DNA of 64,000 bases, taken from Paracidovorax wautersii (GTDB taxonomy: Bacteria; Pseudomonadota; Gammaproteobacteria; Burkholderiales; Burkholderiaceae_C). The translations under genes were made by a program, and so were the position numbers. The notes under the pieces were generated by a model. That model saw only the letters and a list, made by a program, of their open reading frames with translations, ran no database searches and was not told where the DNA came from. Location: positions 62,001-126,000 of the forward strand of contig NZ_FONX01000001.1 in NCBI RefSeq assembly GCF_900113035.1, in the 5' to 3' direction. Positions 55,017 to 64,000 of this stretch are shown one piece after another (the first letter of the stretch is position 1; each line of letters begins with the position of its first letter).

Positions 55017-55937
55017 ATGGAAATCGCCATCGTCATCTTCGTGATCGCCGCCGTGTTCATCGCCCGGTCGGTGAAAGTCGTGCCCCAGCAGAACGCCTGG
55101 GTCAAGGAGCGGCTGGGCAAGTACGCCGGCACGCTCACGCCGGGGCTCAACTTCCTCGTGCCCTTCATCGACCGCGTCGCCTACAAGCACAGCCTGAAGG
55201 AAATCCCGCTGGACGTGCCCAGCCAGGTCTGCATCACGCGCGACAACACGCAGCTGCAGGTGGACGGCATCCTCTACTTCCAGGTGACCGACCCCATGCG
55301 CGCGAGCTACGGCTCCAGCAACTACATCATGGCCGTCACCCAGCTGGCGCAGACCTCTCTGCGCAGCGTGATCGGCAAGCTGGAGCTGGACAAGACCTTC
55401 GAAGAACGCGACATGATCAACGCCCAGATCGTCTCGGCCATCGACGAAGCGGCCCTCAACTGGGGCGTGAAGGTGCTGCGCTACGAGATCAAAGATCTCA
55501 CTCCGCCCGCCGAGATCCTGCGCTCCATGCAGGCGCAGATCACCGCGGAGCGTGAAAAGCGCGCCCTCATCGCGGCCTCCGAAGGCCGCCGCCAGGAGCA
55601 GATCAACATCGCCACCGGCGAACGCGAAGCCTTCATCGCCCGCTCCGAAGGCGAAAAGCAGGCCCAGATCAACAACGCCCAGGGCGAAGCCGCCTCCATC
55701 ACCGCCGTGGCCGAAGCCACCGCCCAGGCCATCGAACGCGTGGCCGCCGCCATCCGCCAGCCCGGTGGCGAACAGGCCGTGCAGCTCAAGGTCGCCGAAC
55801 GCGCCGTGGACGCCTACAGCCGCGTCGCAGCGGACGCCACCACTACCCTCATCGTGCCCAGCAACATGACCGAGGTCTCCGCCCTCATCGGCTCGGCCAT
55901 GAAGATGGTGCAAGCCAGCAGCCAGCGCACCCCCTGA
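55017..55937 (+). CDS. SPFH/stomatin-like membrane protein (QmcA type)
   Basis: The 306-residue protein has an N-terminal membrane anchor (MEIAIVIFVIAAVFIARSVK), the SPFH core beginning VVPQQNAWVKERLGKYAGTL, and a long Ala/Glu coiled coil (about 190-270) ending in a small hydrophobic C-terminus. It matches QmcA/stomatin proteins that assemble into large cages in the inner membrane and shield proteases or other partners. The NfeD gene just upstream is the usual partner. The start ATG at 55017 has GAAAGG before it. Confidence 0.94.
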   Translation: MEIAIVIFVIAAVFIARSVKVVPQQNAWVKERLGKYAGTLTPGLNFLVPFIDRVAYKHSLKEIPLDVPSQVCITRDNTQLQVDGILYFQVTDPMRASYGSSNYIMAVTQLAQTSLRSVIGKLELDKTFEERDMINAQIVSAIDEAALNWGVKVLRYEIKDLTPPAEILRSMQAQITAEREKRALIAASEGRRQEQINIATGEREAFIARSEGEKQAQINNAQGEAASITAVAEATAQAIERVAAAIRQPGGEQAVQLKVAERAVDAYSRVAADATTTLIVPSNMTEVSALIGSAMKMVQASSQRTP

Positions 55938-56009
55938 ACCCACGAATTCGCGGATCGCAGGCCACTTTTTCCGAAACCGCGGTAAAGCACTGCTATACTT
56001 GAGGGCTTA

Positions 56010-56100
<91 letters not shown>

Positions 56101-56105
56101 AAAAT

Positions 56106-56139
56106 AAAACCCAAGTGATTCAGTTCACTTGGGTTTTTT
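56106..56139 (+). terminator. Rho-independent terminator after tRNA-Ser
   Basis: AAAACCCAAGTGA pairs with TCACTTGGGTTTT across a 6-base loop and runs into further T. Confidence 0.95.
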
Positions 56140-56512
56140 CTTTGGTGGCTAGCCGCTTTACCGTCTAGGAAATGGCGCAGGCCAGAGCCCTCGCCATGCT
56201 CCCACCGCACCACAGGAAACACGGCCCAACGCGGACAGATAAGGTGGCCGCTGATCAGCGGCCTCTTGAAGCGGCAAGTCACAGCGCTTGTATGTTCGGC
56301 CGCCACAGCGCCGCCTTTTCATACAGCCGAGCAGTTCGACACAGCATCGCAAGCGGTGACCCCCGACGGCGGACATCGGCGCCTCGCTGGGCAAAGCGTC
56401 GCCGCCACGCGCCCCCGTTGTTGGCCGCAGGCTTGAACTGTTCAGCGCCATGCACTCTGCGCAGCCGCCGTGGGGGGCGACTGCGCAGCACTCCACTCGT
56501 ATGCGCGTGCGA
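56140..56512. other. Gene-free interval between tRNA-Ser and proline dehydrogenase gene
   Basis: No supported gene. Frames on both strands are short and lack protein character. GC is lower than in the core genes. A tRNA 3' end beside such a stretch can be an integration scar, but I found no second copy of the tRNA end in the window. Confidence 0.4.
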
Positions 56513-57421
56513 TCAAAAGTCCAGCAGGGCTCTGGCGACATGCCCTGCGATGCGTGGGTTCTCCCTCAAGCGCCGCACGCTGTAGCCATACCAGTCTGCG
56601 CCGAAGGGCACGTAGATGCGCACCGCGAACCCCTGCTGGCGCAGCGAGTCACGCAGCGGCTCGCACACACCCAGCAGCATCTGGAATTCGAATGCCGCCG
56701 GGTTGGTATCGGTCTTGCGTGCCAGCGCAATCACTTGAGCGATCAGCGCGGCATCATGCGTCGCGACGGCCACGAAGACGCCAGCCGTGAAGCAGCGAGC
56801 GATGTGGGCGAGGAAATGCGTATTGATCGCCACGCGATCACGATCCGCTCCCTCGACGAGATGCTCTGGCGCCTCCCGGTAGATGCCCTTGCAGATCCGC
56901 ACACGGCTGCAAAAAGGCAACACACGACCGAGATCGCCAGGGGTGCGGAGCAGGTACGCCTGAAGCGCGAGCTCAACGTTCGGGTGGTGGGCCTTTAGAG
57001 CCAAGAACAGGTCGATCTCGCGCTGCGTGCAGGTCACATCCTCCATGTCAAAGCAGACAGCAATGCCGAGCCGGCCAGCCGTTGACAGCATCTCTTCCAG
57101 CAGCGCTTGGCAGCGCTCCACATCGAGCAAGAGGCCAAAGGCGCTCGGTTTGATCGACAGCGTCGATCGCAACGCACCGGCATGCACGGCATCAAGCACG
57201 CGCAGGGTGTCGTCAGTGGCGCGCCGGGCCTGTGCAAACGACGAGGCAGCCTCGCCGAGCACGTCGAGCGTCGCAGAAAAGCCGTTGGCGTTCAGAAATC
57301 GAACACGCTCAAGAGCTTCATCCAACGTGGCGCCAGCGATGTAGCGGCGCGAGATCTTGCGCACCAGGGTGCGGGGAATCCAGGGGATGGCGCGGGCGGC
57401 CATCGCATTGAAAACGGACAT
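56513..57421 (-). CDS. Monofunctional proline dehydrogenase
   Basis: The 302-residue protein is a complete FAD-binding PRODH barrel. VCFDMEDVTCTQREIDLFLAL, VRICKGIYREAPEH, VATHDA, FEFQMLLGV and the ending IYVPFGADWYGYSVRRLRENP are the recognised segments; the last (Y, W, YxxRRLxEN) contacts proline. It oxidises proline to pyrroline-5-carboxylate at the membrane and passes electrons to quinone. It is the short type without DNA-binding or P5C dehydrogenase domains. The start at 57421 has GGAG upstream. It is flanked by gene-free stretches and appears less GC-rich than the window average, so it may be an acquired copy beside a larger PutA elsewhere. Confidence 0.92.
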   Translation of the reverse strand: MSVFNAMAARAIPWIPRTLVRKISRRYIAGATLDEALERVRFLNANGFSATLDVLGEAASSFAQARRATDDTLRVLDAVHAGALRSTLSIKPSAFGLLLDVERCQALLEEMLSTAGRLGIAVCFDMEDVTCTQREIDLFLALKAHHPNVELALQAYLLRTPGDLGRVLPFCSRVRICKGIYREAPEHLVEGADRDRVAINTHFLAHIARCFTAGVFVAVATHDAALIAQVIALARKTDTNPAAFEFQMLLGVCEPLRDSLRQQGFAVRIYVPFGADWYGYSVRRLRENPRIAGHVARALLDF

Positions 57422-57896
57422 GAGAACTCCGAGAACAAACCATGAGGCACGGCTTGCCGGGCGCGAGAAGGTTGCACCTTCGGCAGCCGAGACCGATCTG
57501 CCTACACCACAGGGAAATGGGTAGGCGCTATGCAGCGAGCAGCCGCGCAAGCGGCGGCATCTCTGCAAATGATCAATGGTTGGCCAGAGGAGGCCAGGCA
57601 GCGGCGTACATGGTGTTCGTGGAGTTGTCGGCACACGCAAACGCGCGGTTGCCGGAATTCATTCTATTGGTGTATCGGCTACACAGTGTCGAGCGACGAG
57701 CTCCACCGCTCATCTGTGCACGGCTTGCTCCGCAGCGCCATGCTCCATGTACAGAGCGCGGGGCTCAAGGTGAGACTTCCAGTGACCTTGCGGCTTGTGG
57801 AGCAGCGATGCATCCCAGTTCGCACCCGACAAGCGATGTCCGAACGCAACACGACGCCCCTGCTGCAGCCCCTGCAGCAGAGACATCTGCCCGCGC
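57422..57896. other. Gene-free interval upstream of proline dehydrogenase gene
   Basis: About 475 bases of mixed composition. I see no gene, tRNA or convincing repeat. It should hold the proline dehydrogenase promoter and the end of the alcohol dehydrogenase transcript. Confidence 0.4.
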
Positions 57897-58964
57897 CTAC
57901 TTCAGCCGCGGCTGCACGATGATCTTCACCGCCGACTCGTTGTTGTGGATCAGCGTGTCGAAGCCCTGCGCCACCAGGTCATCCAGCTGGATGCGCTGGG
58001 TGATGAAGGGCTCCAGGTTGATCTTGCCCTCCTCGACCAGCTTGATGGTTTCCTGGTGGTCGTTGCAGTAGGCAATGGTGCCGCGCACGTCCAGCTCCTT
58101 CATGACCACGCTGTGCACGTTGACGGTGGCCGGGTGGCTCCAGATGGACACGATCACCACCACGCCGGTGGACTTCGTCGCGGCCACCAGCGTGTCGAGC
58201 ACCTTGTTGACGCTGGAGCATTCGAAGGCCACGTCCACGCCCTTGTCGCCGGTGAGCTTCATCACCTCGGCCGTCACGTCCACTTCGGACGGGTCGAGGA
58301 TGTGGTCGGCCACGCCGGATTCGCGGGCCTTCTGCTTGCGCTTGGCGCTCAGCTCGGTGACGATGACCTTGAGGCCTTTGGCCTTCAGGATGGCTGACAG
58401 CAGCAGGCCGATGGGGCCCGCGCCGCCGACCAGCGCCACATCGCCCGCCTTGGCGCCGCTGCGGGTGTAGGCGTGGTGGCCCACGGACAGCGGCTCGATC
58501 AATGCGGCCTGGTCCAGCGGAATGGCGTCGGAGATCGGGTGCACCCAGCGGCGCTTGACGGCGATCCGCTCGGAGAGCCCGCCCCCACGGCCGCCCAGGC
58601 CGATGAAGTTCATGTTCTTGGACAGGTGGTAGTTGTCGCCCGGGCCCGTGGGCACGTCGTCGGCCACGATGTAGGGCTCCACCACGACGTGCTGGCCGAC
58701 TTCGATGTCATCGACGCCCTCGCCCACGGCATAGACCACGCCCGAGAACTCGTGCCCCATGGTGATGGGTGCGGATTCGCCCGAGATGGGATGCGGGTGG
58801 CCGCAGGGCGGGATGAAGATCGGCCCCTCCATGAACTCGTGCAGATCGGTGCCGCAGATGCCGCACCAGGCCACTTCGATGCCCACCGTGCCGGGCTCCA
58901 CCACGGGTTCGGGGATGTCCTCGATACGGATATCGCCACGGTTGTGGAAACGTGCTGCTTTCAT
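57897..58964 (-). CDS. Zinc-type alcohol dehydrogenase, 2,3-butanediol dehydrogenase-like
   Basis: The 355-residue protein has the zinc ADH features: CGICGTDLHEF with ligand Cys37, GHEFSG with His71 and Glu72, and the Rossmann GGAGPIG (about 179-185). The general sequence is closest to BdhA-type (R,R)-butanediol/acetoin dehydrogenases. The four-cysteine structural zinc lobe is absent; the segment where it would lie reads VPTGPGDNYHLSKNMNF. The start at 58964 has GGAGAG upstream. It is last in the three-gene operon, 17 bases after the SDR gene. Its substrate is probably a diol, alpha-hydroxyketone or secondary alcohol. Confidence 0.92.
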   Translation of the reverse strand: MKAARFHNRGDIRIEDIPEPVVEPGTVGIEVAWCGICGTDLHEFMEGPIFIPPCGHPHPISGESAPITMGHEFSGVVYAVGEGVDDIEVGQHVVVEPYIVADDVPTGPGDNYHLSKNMNFIGLGGRGGGLSERIAVKRRWVHPISDAIPLDQAALIEPLSVGHHAYTRSGAKAGDVALVGGAGPIGLLLSAILKAKGLKVIVTELSAKRKQKARESGVADHILDPSEVDVTAEVMKLTGDKGVDVAFECSSVNKVLDTLVAATKSTGVVVIVSIWSHPATVNVHSVVMKELDVRGTIAYCNDHQETIKLVEEGKINLEPFITQRIQLDDLVAQGFDTLIHNNESAVKIIVQPRLK

Positions 58965-58981
58965 GATTCGATCTCTCCAGG

Positions 58982-59767
58982 TCAGTGAAAGGTGAAGCCG
59001 CCATCGACATTCACCGACTGCCCGGTGACGTTGTCCATGGTGGCGAAGAACAGCGCCAGCCGGCCCATGTCCTGGGGCGTCTGCGCGCGGCCTTGCGGGA
59101 TGAGCGTCAGCTGGTGGCGGGCCCAGGAGTCCTCCACGGATTCGCCCTCGTTCTTCCACTCGTCCGACAGGCGGTCCCACATGTAGGTGCGCACGATGCC
59201 GGGGCAGATGGCGTTGACCGTGATGCCCTCCTGCGCCACTTCCTTGGCCAGGGCATTGGTAAATCCCACCACGGCGAACTTGGACGCGCTGTAGTGCGCG
59301 AGGTTGGGAAACCCTTCCTTGCCGGCGATCGACGCCACATTGATGATGCGCCCCGAGCGCCTGGCCCGCATCGGCCCCAGCGCAGCGCGGCAGCCGAGGA
59401 AGGTGCCCTTGGCGTTGACGTCCATGACGAAGTCCCAGTCCCGCTCCGACAGCTCCGCCACCGGATGGATGCTGATGACGCCCGCGCAGTTGACCAGGAT
59501 GTCCAGGCCCCCCAGCTCGGACACCGCCTGGTCCACCATCGCCTGAACCTGCGCAGCGTCGGTCACATCGACGCGGCGGGTCAGGGCGCGGCGGCCCAGT
59601 GCCCGCACTTCGGCGGCGGTGGACTGCATGGCGTCCTCCAGCAGGTCAGCGATGAGCACGTCGGCACCGGCCCGGGCCAGTTCCAGCACGATGCCTTTGC
59701 CGATGCCGCGCGCGCCGCCCGTCACGACGGCCGTTTTTCCGGCCAGGGAGAGAGAGGTTGGTTGCAT
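58982..59767 (-). CDS. Short-chain dehydrogenase/reductase (acetoin/diol-type)
   Basis: The 261-residue protein is a classical SDR: TGGARGIGKG coenzyme motif, NCAG (93-96), catalytic Ser146, Tyr159 and Lys163 (YSASK), and the C-terminal GQSVNVDGGFTFH typical of diacetyl/acetoin reductase-like members. It would interconvert a secondary alcohol and ketone with NAD(H). It lies between the monooxygenase gene (43-base gap) and the alcohol dehydrogenase gene, all on one transcript by spacing. Confidence 0.93.
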   Translation of the reverse strand: MQPTSLSLAGKTAVVTGGARGIGKGIVLELARAGADVLIADLLEDAMQSTAAEVRALGRRALTRRVDVTDAAQVQAMVDQAVSELGGLDILVNCAGVISIHPVAELSERDWDFVMDVNAKGTFLGCRAALGPMRARRSGRIINVASIAGKEGFPNLAHYSASKFAVVGFTNALAKEVAQEGITVNAICPGIVRTYMWDRLSDEWKNEGESVEDSWARHQLTLIPQGRAQTPQDMGRLALFFATMDNVTGQSVNVDGGFTFH

Positions 59768-59810
59768 GAATGATGTCTCCTTGCGTTGGATGGACAAAGG
59801 GGGAGGCGCT

Positions 59811-61613
59811 TCAGCGCAGGTGGTGGACCTGCTGCAGGCCATAGACCTGCACGGGCAGGCCTTCCTGCCGGGCCTTGAGCTGCAGCGCCAGGTAGAGCGA
59901 GTAATGGCGCGACTGGTGCAGGTTGCCGCCGTGGAACCACAGGGCCTCCTGCTGCGTGGGCTTCCACATGTTGCGCTGCTCGCCCTCCCAGGGACCAGGG
60001 TCCTTGGTCGTGTCCGAGCCCAGCCCCCAAACCTTGCCCACCTTGTCCGCCACCTCCTGGCTGATCAGGTCGGCCACCCAGCCGTTCATGGAGCCGTAGC
60101 CGGTCGCATAGACCACCAGATCGGCCGGCAGCTCGGTGCCGTCCTCGAGCACCACGGCGTTTTCCGACAGATGGCTGATCTCCTTGCCCGCCTGCAGCTT
60201 GATGCTGCCGTCGATCACCAGATCGCAGGCCCCCACGTCGATGTAGTAGCCCGATGCGCGGCGCAGGTACTTCATGAAGAGGCCCGAGCCGTCGTCGCCG
60301 AAGTCCAGCATGAAGCCCGTCGCCTCCAGCTGGCGGTAGAAATCCGCATCGCGCTCGCGGATGCGGTCGTACACCGGCACCTGGAAGTCGGCCATGATGC
60401 GGTAGGGCAGCGAGGCGAAGATCAGGTCGGCCTTCTTGGTCGTCACGCCGCTGGCCACGGCGCGCTCCGAATACAGATCGCCCAGGCCGATCTCCATCAG
60501 CGAATTGGAGCGCACGATGTGCGTGGACGAACGCTGCACCATGGTCACATCCGCGCCGTGCTCCCAGAGAGCCGCGCAGATGTCGTGCGCGGAGTTGTTG
60601 GCGCCGATCACCACCACCTTCTTGCCGGCATAGCTGTCCGGGCCGTGGTGCTGGGACGAGTGCTGCTGCTCGCCCTGGAAGACGTCCTGGCCCTTGATCT
60701 TGGGCACGTTGGCCTTGCCCGACATGCCCGTGGCGAACACCACGTGCTTGGGGCGCAGCACCAGCGTCTCGCCATCGCGCTCCACGGTGACTTCCCACTC
60801 CTGCTTGTCTTCGTCGAAGCGGGCGTTCAGGCAGTTGGTGGAAGGCCAGTAGTTCACCTCCATCACCTTGGTGTACATCTCCAGCCAGTCGCCGATCTTG
60901 TCCTTGGGCGCGAACACGGGCCAGTTGTCCGGGAACGGCATGTACGGCAGATGGTCGTACCAGACCGGGTCGTGCAGGCACAGCGACTTGTAGCGGTTGC
61001 GCCATTGGTCGCCAGGGCGCGCCTGGCGGTCGATGACGATGTGCGATACGCCCAGCTGGCGCAGCCGCGCGCCCAGCGCGATGCCGCCCTGCCCTCCGCC
61101 GATGACCAGCACGAACGGCTGCTTCTCGCGGCCCAGTTCCTCGGCCTCCTGCTGGCGGCGCTCCAGCCAGGTCTGGCGGCCGCGCCGGATGCCATGTTCG
61201 GCCCCCATCGGGCGGCGCGTGCCCATGGGTTCCTCGTGCCCCTTCAGTTCCTGGGCGGCCGTGAGCAGGGTCCAGATGCGGCCATCCTTGATGCGGATAT
61301 GGCCGCCGCCGCGCGCATGCCGCGTGTCGATCACAATCCAGGCGGACAGCACGCCATCGGCATCCTCCACGGCCTCGCGCTCGTCCAACGAGAAGTGCAC
61401 GGGCGCCGCTGCGTCCAGCTGCGCGGCCAGCATGTCGGCGATCTGCGCCTGCCCTTCCATGGTCTTGATGTTCCAGGTCAGCAGCACCAGGTCGCGCCAA
61501 TAGCATTCGTCTGCGAACAGGCCGCTGGCGGCCGCGAAATCGCGGTCGGCCAAGGCACGGTTGAGTGAGTCGAGCAGCGCCTGTACACGGGCGGCAGCCG
61601 TCGTATCGGTCAT
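59811..61613 (-). CDS. NTF2/SnoaL-domain + flavin-containing monooxygenase
   Basis: The 600-residue protein joins an N-terminal NTF2/SnoaL-like fold (about 10-120) to a flavin monooxygenase (165-600). The latter has FAD motif GGGQGG (172-177), NADPH motif GANNSA (337-342) and FATGM (293-297). The fingerprint between them reads FQGEQQHSSQH (312-322): FxGxxxH is kept, but the Trp of the Baeyer-Villiger form is replaced by His. It therefore belongs to the FMO/YUCCA-like side or a separate group, and heteroatom, acid or ketone oxidation are all possible. The start at 61613 follows AAGGAGACAAAA. It is first in the operon with an SDR and an alcohol dehydrogenase, downstream of a sigma-54 promoter. 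Confidence 0.92.
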   Translation of the reverse strand: MTDTTAAARVQALLDSLNRALADRDFAAASGLFADECYWRDLVLLTWNIKTMEGQAQIADMLAAQLDAAAPVHFSLDEREAVEDADGVLSAWIVIDTRHARGGGHIRIKDGRIWTLLTAAQELKGHEEPMGTRRPMGAEHGIRRGRQTWLERRQQEAEELGREKQPFVLVIGGGQGGIALGARLRQLGVSHIVIDRQARPGDQWRNRYKSLCLHDPVWYDHLPYMPFPDNWPVFAPKDKIGDWLEMYTKVMEVNYWPSTNCLNARFDEDKQEWEVTVERDGETLVLRPKHVVFATGMSGKANVPKIKGQDVFQGEQQHSSQHHGPDSYAGKKVVVIGANNSAHDICAALWEHGADVTMVQRSSTHIVRSNSLMEIGLGDLYSERAVASGVTTKKADLIFASLPYRIMADFQVPVYDRIRERDADFYRQLEATGFMLDFGDDGSGLFMKYLRRASGYYIDVGACDLVIDGSIKLQAGKEISHLSENAVVLEDGTELPADLVVYATGYGSMNGWVADLISQEVADKVGKVWGLGSDTTKDPGPWEGEQRNMWKPTQQEALWFHGGNLHQSRHYSLYLALQLKARQEGLPVQVYGLQQVHHLR

Positions 61614-61672
61614 TTTTGTCTCCTTGATGGTGGTCATGCCCGCTGGTTTTTCTTCCGGGCAATGGCTCTGAG

Positions 61673-61687
61673 GCAATCGCTATGCCA
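61673..61687 (-). promoter_or_regulatory. Sigma-54 promoter (-24/-12) of the monooxygenase operon
   Basis: Minus-strand sequence TGGCATAGCGATTGC matches TGGCAC-N5-TTGC except one base, with GG and GC exactly ten apart. It sits 60 bases ahead of the monooxygenase start. The enhancer-binding protein gene next to it supports the call. Confidence 0.85.
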
Positions 61688-61784
61688 TGCCCGCCCGGCG
61701 GCAAGCCGTGCCATGCAAATCAAGGGCTTGCGTGCGAGGCCTGCGTACAAACCCTCTGCCCCGCGCCCCGCTGCTCACGGCACC

Positions 61785-61828
61785 TGTACGCGACAGGCGA
61801 TGCACCGTGCGACACCTGTCGCGCGACA
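61785..61828. promoter_or_regulatory. Candidate upstream activator sites for the AcoR-like regulator
   Basis: Three overlapping or adjacent inverted repeats share TGT and ACA ends: TGTACGCGACA (61785-61795), GCGACA-CC-TGTCGC (61809-61822), and the perfect palindrome TGTCGCGCGACA (61817-61828). They lie about 100-155 bases upstream of the sigma-54 promoter, the usual distance for enhancer sites. Confidence 0.65.
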
Positions 61829-61933
61829 CTTGCTGCAGCGCAGCAGAGGCAGTGGGTAAACCTCGATGGGCGCTGCGTGGCACGGGGCACACAATGCCTG
61901 GCGGCACGTTCAAAGCCGCATCGGTTCCAGACC

Positions 61934-63889
<1,956 letters not shown>

Positions 63890-63947
63890 AACGCGCTCCA
63901 TCACCAAAACCAAGCCCAGGCGGCCTGATGGCTGGGGAGCCCTTGCG

Positions 63948-64000
63948 TCAGGCCAGCCCGTGCCCCTGCAGCAGCCGCTGCCGCAAAGCCTCTGCCATGG
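63948..64000 (-). CDS. Possible 3' end of a gene running out of the window
   Basis: On the minus strand an open frame enters from the right edge and ends in TGA at 63950-63948. Only about 17 residues are visible, ending RLLQGHGLA, too few to name. Placement downstream and convergent to the acoR-like gene is plausible for a real gene. Confidence 0.35.
   Translation of the reverse strand, partial: MAEALRQRLLQGHGLA

Larger units (their letters stand above)
61614..61933. promoter_or_regulatory. Divergent control region, monooxygenase operon / acoR-like gene
   Basis: A 320-base space between divergent genes. It holds a sigma-54 promoter for the operon and a cluster of TGT...ACA inverted repeats toward the regulator gene, described separately. 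Some of it is open in the regulator frame but without a better start. Confidence 0.7.

Noticed and set aside
57442-58071. 209-codon plus-strand frame upstream of the alcohol dehydrogenase end
   Set aside because: No domain or ribosome site, and its second half is antisense to the alcohol dehydrogenase gene.
61701-61713. GCAAGCCGTGCCA as a second sigma-54 promoter
   Set aside because: Spacing between the GG and GC elements is two bases too short; the element at 61673-61687 has the exact spacing.

Overview
The window is GC-rich (roughly two thirds G+C), densely coding DNA of a betaproteobacterium. Gene content and order point to the Comamonadaceae, most likely Acidovorax or a close relative: the exbB-exbD-lpxK-trm112-kdsB-adk run, a Bug/TctC binding protein, an AmpR/class A beta-lactamase pair, and short dispersed repeats of a kind I associate with that family. 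The genus is an inference from memory, not from a search.

Layout. 1-2.8 kb: end of a helical-repeat protein, about 1 kb without a recognisable gene, and a Hin/Pin-type serine recombinase; this stretch is less GC-rich and looks like a mobile-element edge. 2.8-10.5 kb: a cupin gene, then a four-gene minus-strand operon (acyl-CoA ligase, aldehyde dehydrogenase, GMC alcohol dehydrogenase, and a Baeyer-Villiger-type monooxygenase fused to an esterase) with a divergent AraC regulator. 11.7-14.1 kb: a P1-family peptidase translationally coupled to a membrane-anchored TAXI-like protein. 14.2-28.3 kb: housekeeping genes (ettA, an isolated atpC-like gene, rhlE, sodB, xseA, exbBD, lpxK, trm112, kdsB, adk, asparaginase, lexA). 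28.4-32.5 kb: hrpA. 33.1-37.2 kb: porin, Bug binding protein and a tannase/feruloyl-esterase-like lipoprotein. 37.4-42.4 kb: argA, class A beta-lactamase with divergent ampR, and a TrhO-glutathione S-transferase fusion. 42.5-47.9 kb: dsbB, the sulfate transport operon sbp-cysT-cysW-cysA, and a small alpha/beta hydrolase that shares an AT-rich upstream box with sbp. 48-56 kb: membrane protein, LysR/azoreductase pair, FMN reductase, a large basic amino acid decarboxylase, NfeD/stomatin pair, tRNA-Ser(GGA). 56.5-63.9 kb: proline dehydrogenase in a gene-poor stretch, then a monooxygenase-SDR-alcohol dehydrogenase operon facing an AcoR-like enhancer-binding protein, with a visible sigma-54 promoter and candidate activator sites between them.

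The most interesting logic is metabolic. The 3.2-10.5 kb operon encodes, in order, everything needed to take a secondary alcohol or ketone through ketone, ester, then acid plus alcohol, to acyl-CoA, with the ester-forming and ester-cleaving steps on one polypeptide. The 57.9-63.9 kb operon is a second flavin monooxygenase/dehydrogenase set under sigma-54 control. Regulatory and repeat features beyond gene calls include tandem LexA boxes at lexA, a palindromic repeat fused to the stop codon of three unrelated genes, and a dispersed 10-bp motif found both inside and between genes.
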